In this document: in pieces, positions 61,963 to 64,000 of the stretch | Layout: every line of letters starts with the position of its first letter | Position numbering within the stretch: the stretch's first letter is position 1 | DNA from: an uncultured Fulvivirga sp. | Lineage (GTDB): Bacteria; Bacteroidota; Bacteroidia; Cytophagales; Cyclobacteriaceae | Direction: 5' to 3' | Assembly (NCBI GenBank): GCA_947500555.1 | Contig: CANMSE010000001.1 | Location: forward strand, 558,001 to 622,000 | Length of the DNA stretch: 64,000 bases | Translations under genes and position numbers: made by a program | The notes under the pieces: model-generated | The model's input: only the letters and a program-made list of their open reading frames with translations | Databases searched by the model: none | What the model was told of the DNA's origin: nothing

Positions 61963-63978
61963 TTATTCATTTTTTAAAATCTTAAATTCTACCCTTCTGT
62001 TTTTCCTTCTTCCTTCTAATGTACTATTGTCTTCAGCAGGTGCAGATTCTCCGAAATACTTCACTGTAATTCTATTCACCGCAATTCCTTTGCCAGTTAT
62101 GTAATTAGCCACAGATTGAGCTCTACGTTTGGATAAACCCAAATTGTAACTTTCTGGCCCAGTAGCATCAGTATGACCGGCTACCTCAATTTTTATAGTA
62201 GCCTTTTCGCCTAGCAATTTAGCAACACGATCCAGTTCAGGATAAGAATCAGATCGTAAGGTCGCTTTATTAAAATCAAAGAAAACATTGTTTAAGACAA
62301 TAACAGCTTCCTCCTCAATAGGTACAAGTTTTAGATCCTTATGCTCTACACTTTGATCAGCATCTTCATCATACTCACGCAAATCAATATTTGCACTTTC
62401 GGCAACAAATCCATCAGCCTCAGCTCTTATGCCGTACATCTCACCAGCAGGTAACAACAACTCATATTCACCAGTAGTAGCATTAGAACTTGTTATTCCC
62501 ATTTCTTTACCATCTGATAATCGTTCATAAATAATCTTAGCTTCAATAGGTTCGCCAGTCTTAGCATCAATAAGTTTACCTTTAACTAAAATTACAGGCT
62601 CAGGTCTTTTCAGAACTGGTAGAGCTACTCTAAAAATATCCATGTCATCTTCACTCACCCCCTGCGAATAGTAGGCAAATTCACTATTTCCTGGAATGTT
62701 AAAAAAGAGATCTTCATATTGTGAGTTGATAGTTGGTCCAAGGTTTTCCGGAGTAGACCAGTTCGTCCATGTATCATCAAGTCGTTTGGTCAAATAGATA
62801 TCACTAGATCCAAAACCACTGTACCCATCAGAAGAAAAGTATAGTGACTTATCATCTGAAGCAAGGAACGGAGATGACTCTTCACCAGCTGTGTTTACCG
62901 TGTTTGAAAGGTTTAAGGGCTCTGACCATGTACTATCTTCTTCCATGAAGCTTACATATAAATCGCGTCCTCCTTGAGTATCTTCTCTCATAACCGACAT
63001 TATTAGAGCTTTTCGACTCTGGGTCAAAAAGAAGTTAGCTTTTTCTGAGTAATTGTAATCATTTTCTATCTGAATTGGTGCAGGTCTAGACCAGTCTCCA
63101 CTTGCATTGGAGCTTATGCTTACACCAGCAGCCATTCTACCATTTTCTAAGTATTGATTACCCAGTACTAGCAAAACAGATTTGCCGTCAGGTGTTACTG
63201 AACTTACAAAGTTGGGTCCCTTGTTATTTAGTGCAGATCCCATGTTTTTAGCTAGTTGCCAATTGCCTGCCGAGTCAAGTTCTGAATACCATATGTCCTC
63301 ATTGTCCGATTCACCGCCAATATTATCGGGGTGATTCTTTCTTGAGAAATAAAGTGTTTTGCCATCAGGGCTTAGCAGAGGCTTATACTCTTTATACTTA
63401 CTATTTACATTCTCGCTAAGTCTTTCTTTTTCGATATCAGGATTGATAAATTCCGGTATATCTATAGCGGCAATAATCGGAATATCAGAATCTGAAATTG
63501 CCACAGCATCTACACTATAGTACTCAGGAACAGCTCCTCCATCAAATTCCAGCTTTACAGCAGCCACCTTGTATGGAGTTTCTTCCACAAATACATTTAC
63601 CATTCTTCCCTTAAGTGGGATAGATCGTGGGCTGAAAGTATTAATTAAATATTCCGTCCCCTGCTCATCGTAGGCAAACACCTTAAACAAGGCACTAGGA
63701 TTATACGATTCTGCAATGGCTATTTGACGAATTTGAATCGGATTGTCATATTTAACCTTTATAAACTCTTTTTTATTTGCCCTCTCAGGTGTCCAGGCAC
63801 TAGGGTTTTCGCCTCCTGCAGGAAGAGCATTAGGCTTACCTAGTATTTGTTGTGCTGAGTATTGAATGGGTGTTAATTCAGAAGAAAATTCAACTACTTC
63901 AGAGGCCCATTGAACAACTTGAGCGTTAGTAAGGCCAACAAAGAGAGTAGCAACTATGGCTAGTAGAGCTTTTTTCAT
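61963..63978 (-). CDS. OmpA-family protein with PD40 beta-propeller repeats
   Basis: 671 residues: a signal peptide (MKKALLAIVATLFVGLTNAQ), an N-terminal beta-sandwich (about 21-175), WD40-like PD40 repeats forming a propeller (about 200-455; for example YKPLLSPDGKTLYFSRK, VSSVTPDGKSVLLVLGNQ, SPFLASDDKSLYFSSDGYSG), a regulatory-like beta domain (about 470-555) and a C-terminal OmpA domain (about 565-671; EVAGHTDATGPESYNLGLSK, RRKNRRVEFKI). The propeller-plus-OmpA layout is common in Bacteroidota; gliding and type IX secretion proteins of PorE type share the OmpA-domain logic. Function here not established. The next gene downstream is a related OmpA protein. Confidence 0.9.
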   Translation of the reverse strand: MKKALLAIVATLFVGLTNAQVVQWASEVVEFSSELTPIQYSAQQILGKPNALPAGGENPSAWTPERANKKEFIKVKYDNPIQIRQIAIAESYNPSALFKVFAYDEQGTEYLINTFSPRSIPLKGRMVNVFVEETPYKVAAVKLEFDGGAVPEYYSVDAVAISDSDIPIIAAIDIPEFINPDIEKERLSENVNSKYKEYKPLLSPDGKTLYFSRKNHPDNIGGESDNEDIWYSELDSAGNWQLAKNMGSALNNKGPNFVSSVTPDGKSVLLVLGNQYLENGRMAAGVSISSNASGDWSRPAPIQIENDYNYSEKANFFLTQSRKALIMSVMREDTQGGRDLYVSFMEEDSTWSEPLNLSNTVNTAGEESSPFLASDDKSLYFSSDGYSGFGSSDIYLTKRLDDTWTNWSTPENLGPTINSQYEDLFFNIPGNSEFAYYSQGVSEDDMDIFRVALPVLKRPEPVILVKGKLIDAKTGEPIEAKIIYERLSDGKEMGITSSNATTGEYELLLPAGEMYGIRAEADGFVAESANIDLREYDEDADQSVEHKDLKLVPIEEEAVIVLNNVFFDFNKATLRSDSYPELDRVAKLLGEKATIKIEVAGHTDATGPESYNLGLSKRRAQSVANYITGKGIAVNRITVKYFGESAPAEDNSTLEGRRKNRRVEFKILKNE

Positions 63979-64000
63979 TTCAAAGCGAGATTTGGTTAGA

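Noticed and set aside
1..64000. tRNA, rRNA, tmRNA or riboswitch
   Set aside because: The intergenic regions are short and none showed a cloverleaf, CCA end or a known aptamer consensus when read on both strands; small undetected RNAs cannot be excluded without a covariance search.

Overview
The window is about 64 kb of AT-rich chromosome from a member of the Bacteroidota, most likely an aerobic, probably marine Cytophagales (Fulvivirga/Ekhidna/Reichenbachiella-like; genus not resolved). The evidence is a fused MurF-alanine racemase, a large exported protein with a type IX secretion sorting domain, RprX/RprY-like two-component pairs, several membrane-anchored LytTR regulators, two PadR plus 'permease-prefix' FtsX modules, very many short lipoproteins, and a few promoters fitting the Bacteroidota TAnnTTTG -7 box. 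No rRNA, tRNA, CRISPR, transposase, phage gene or recombinase was found.

Layout. 1-7.7 kb: two paralogous histidine kinase/response regulator pairs flank a VOC protein, a PA0069-type radical SAM protein, MsrA, LysA and a frame-disrupted 47-residue lipoprotein. 7.8-12.75 kb: a divergent HisA-like protein, a secreted hypothetical, CsaA, a double GNAT protein and MurF-Alr. 12.76-18.0 kb: PadR/permease module 1, a LytTR regulator and a DUF418 membrane protein. 18.05-23.04 kb: a gene-cassette array (below). 23.1-33.4 kb: housekeeping and repair genes (LemA, DASH cryptochrome, beta-helix lipoprotein, proton antiporter, PrfA, Tag, RidA, GAF protein). 33.5-42.8 kb: a VapBC-like toxin-antitoxin pair, a TfoX-N protein, a Trk/Ktr potassium channel subunit, FabF, two exported hypotheticals, PadR/permease module 2 and a GNAT. 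42.9-49.5 kb: a TPR class III nucleotide cyclase, an ECF42-type sigma factor with its DGPF partner, a CPBP protein, a DUF5694-like protein and a LytTR regulator. 49.5-64 kb: a T9SS-exported metzincin, a PDZ-alpha/beta hydrolase divergent from a LytTR regulator, a GNAT, an AsmA-like protein, an aldehyde dehydrogenase, a transglutaminase-like exported protein and two OmpA-family proteins.

The most unusual region is 18,048-23,040. Six segments, each carrying one or two orphan genes on the minus strand, are each bounded by their own 10-11 bp inverted repeat of the form GTTNNNN.../...NNNNAAC. The pair differs from segment to segment but matches (usually perfectly) within a segment. Between segments lie elements of 83-250 bp that are themselves long imperfect palindromes. 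This is the logic of integron cassettes and attC sites, but the core sites mostly do not fit GTTRRRY/RYYYAAC, three elements are about 250 bp and carry an 18-bp perfect palindrome, and no integrase is present. It is either a diverged integrase-less cassette cluster or a related cassette system typical of this lineage.

Other observations worth following are a HisA homologue lacking the catalytic Asp of the PAID motif, a class III cyclase with three altered active-site positions, the A8 frameshift in the small lipoprotein, a 39-bp palindrome running into a start codon, and an 11-bp tandem repeat overlapping the toxin-antitoxin promoter.
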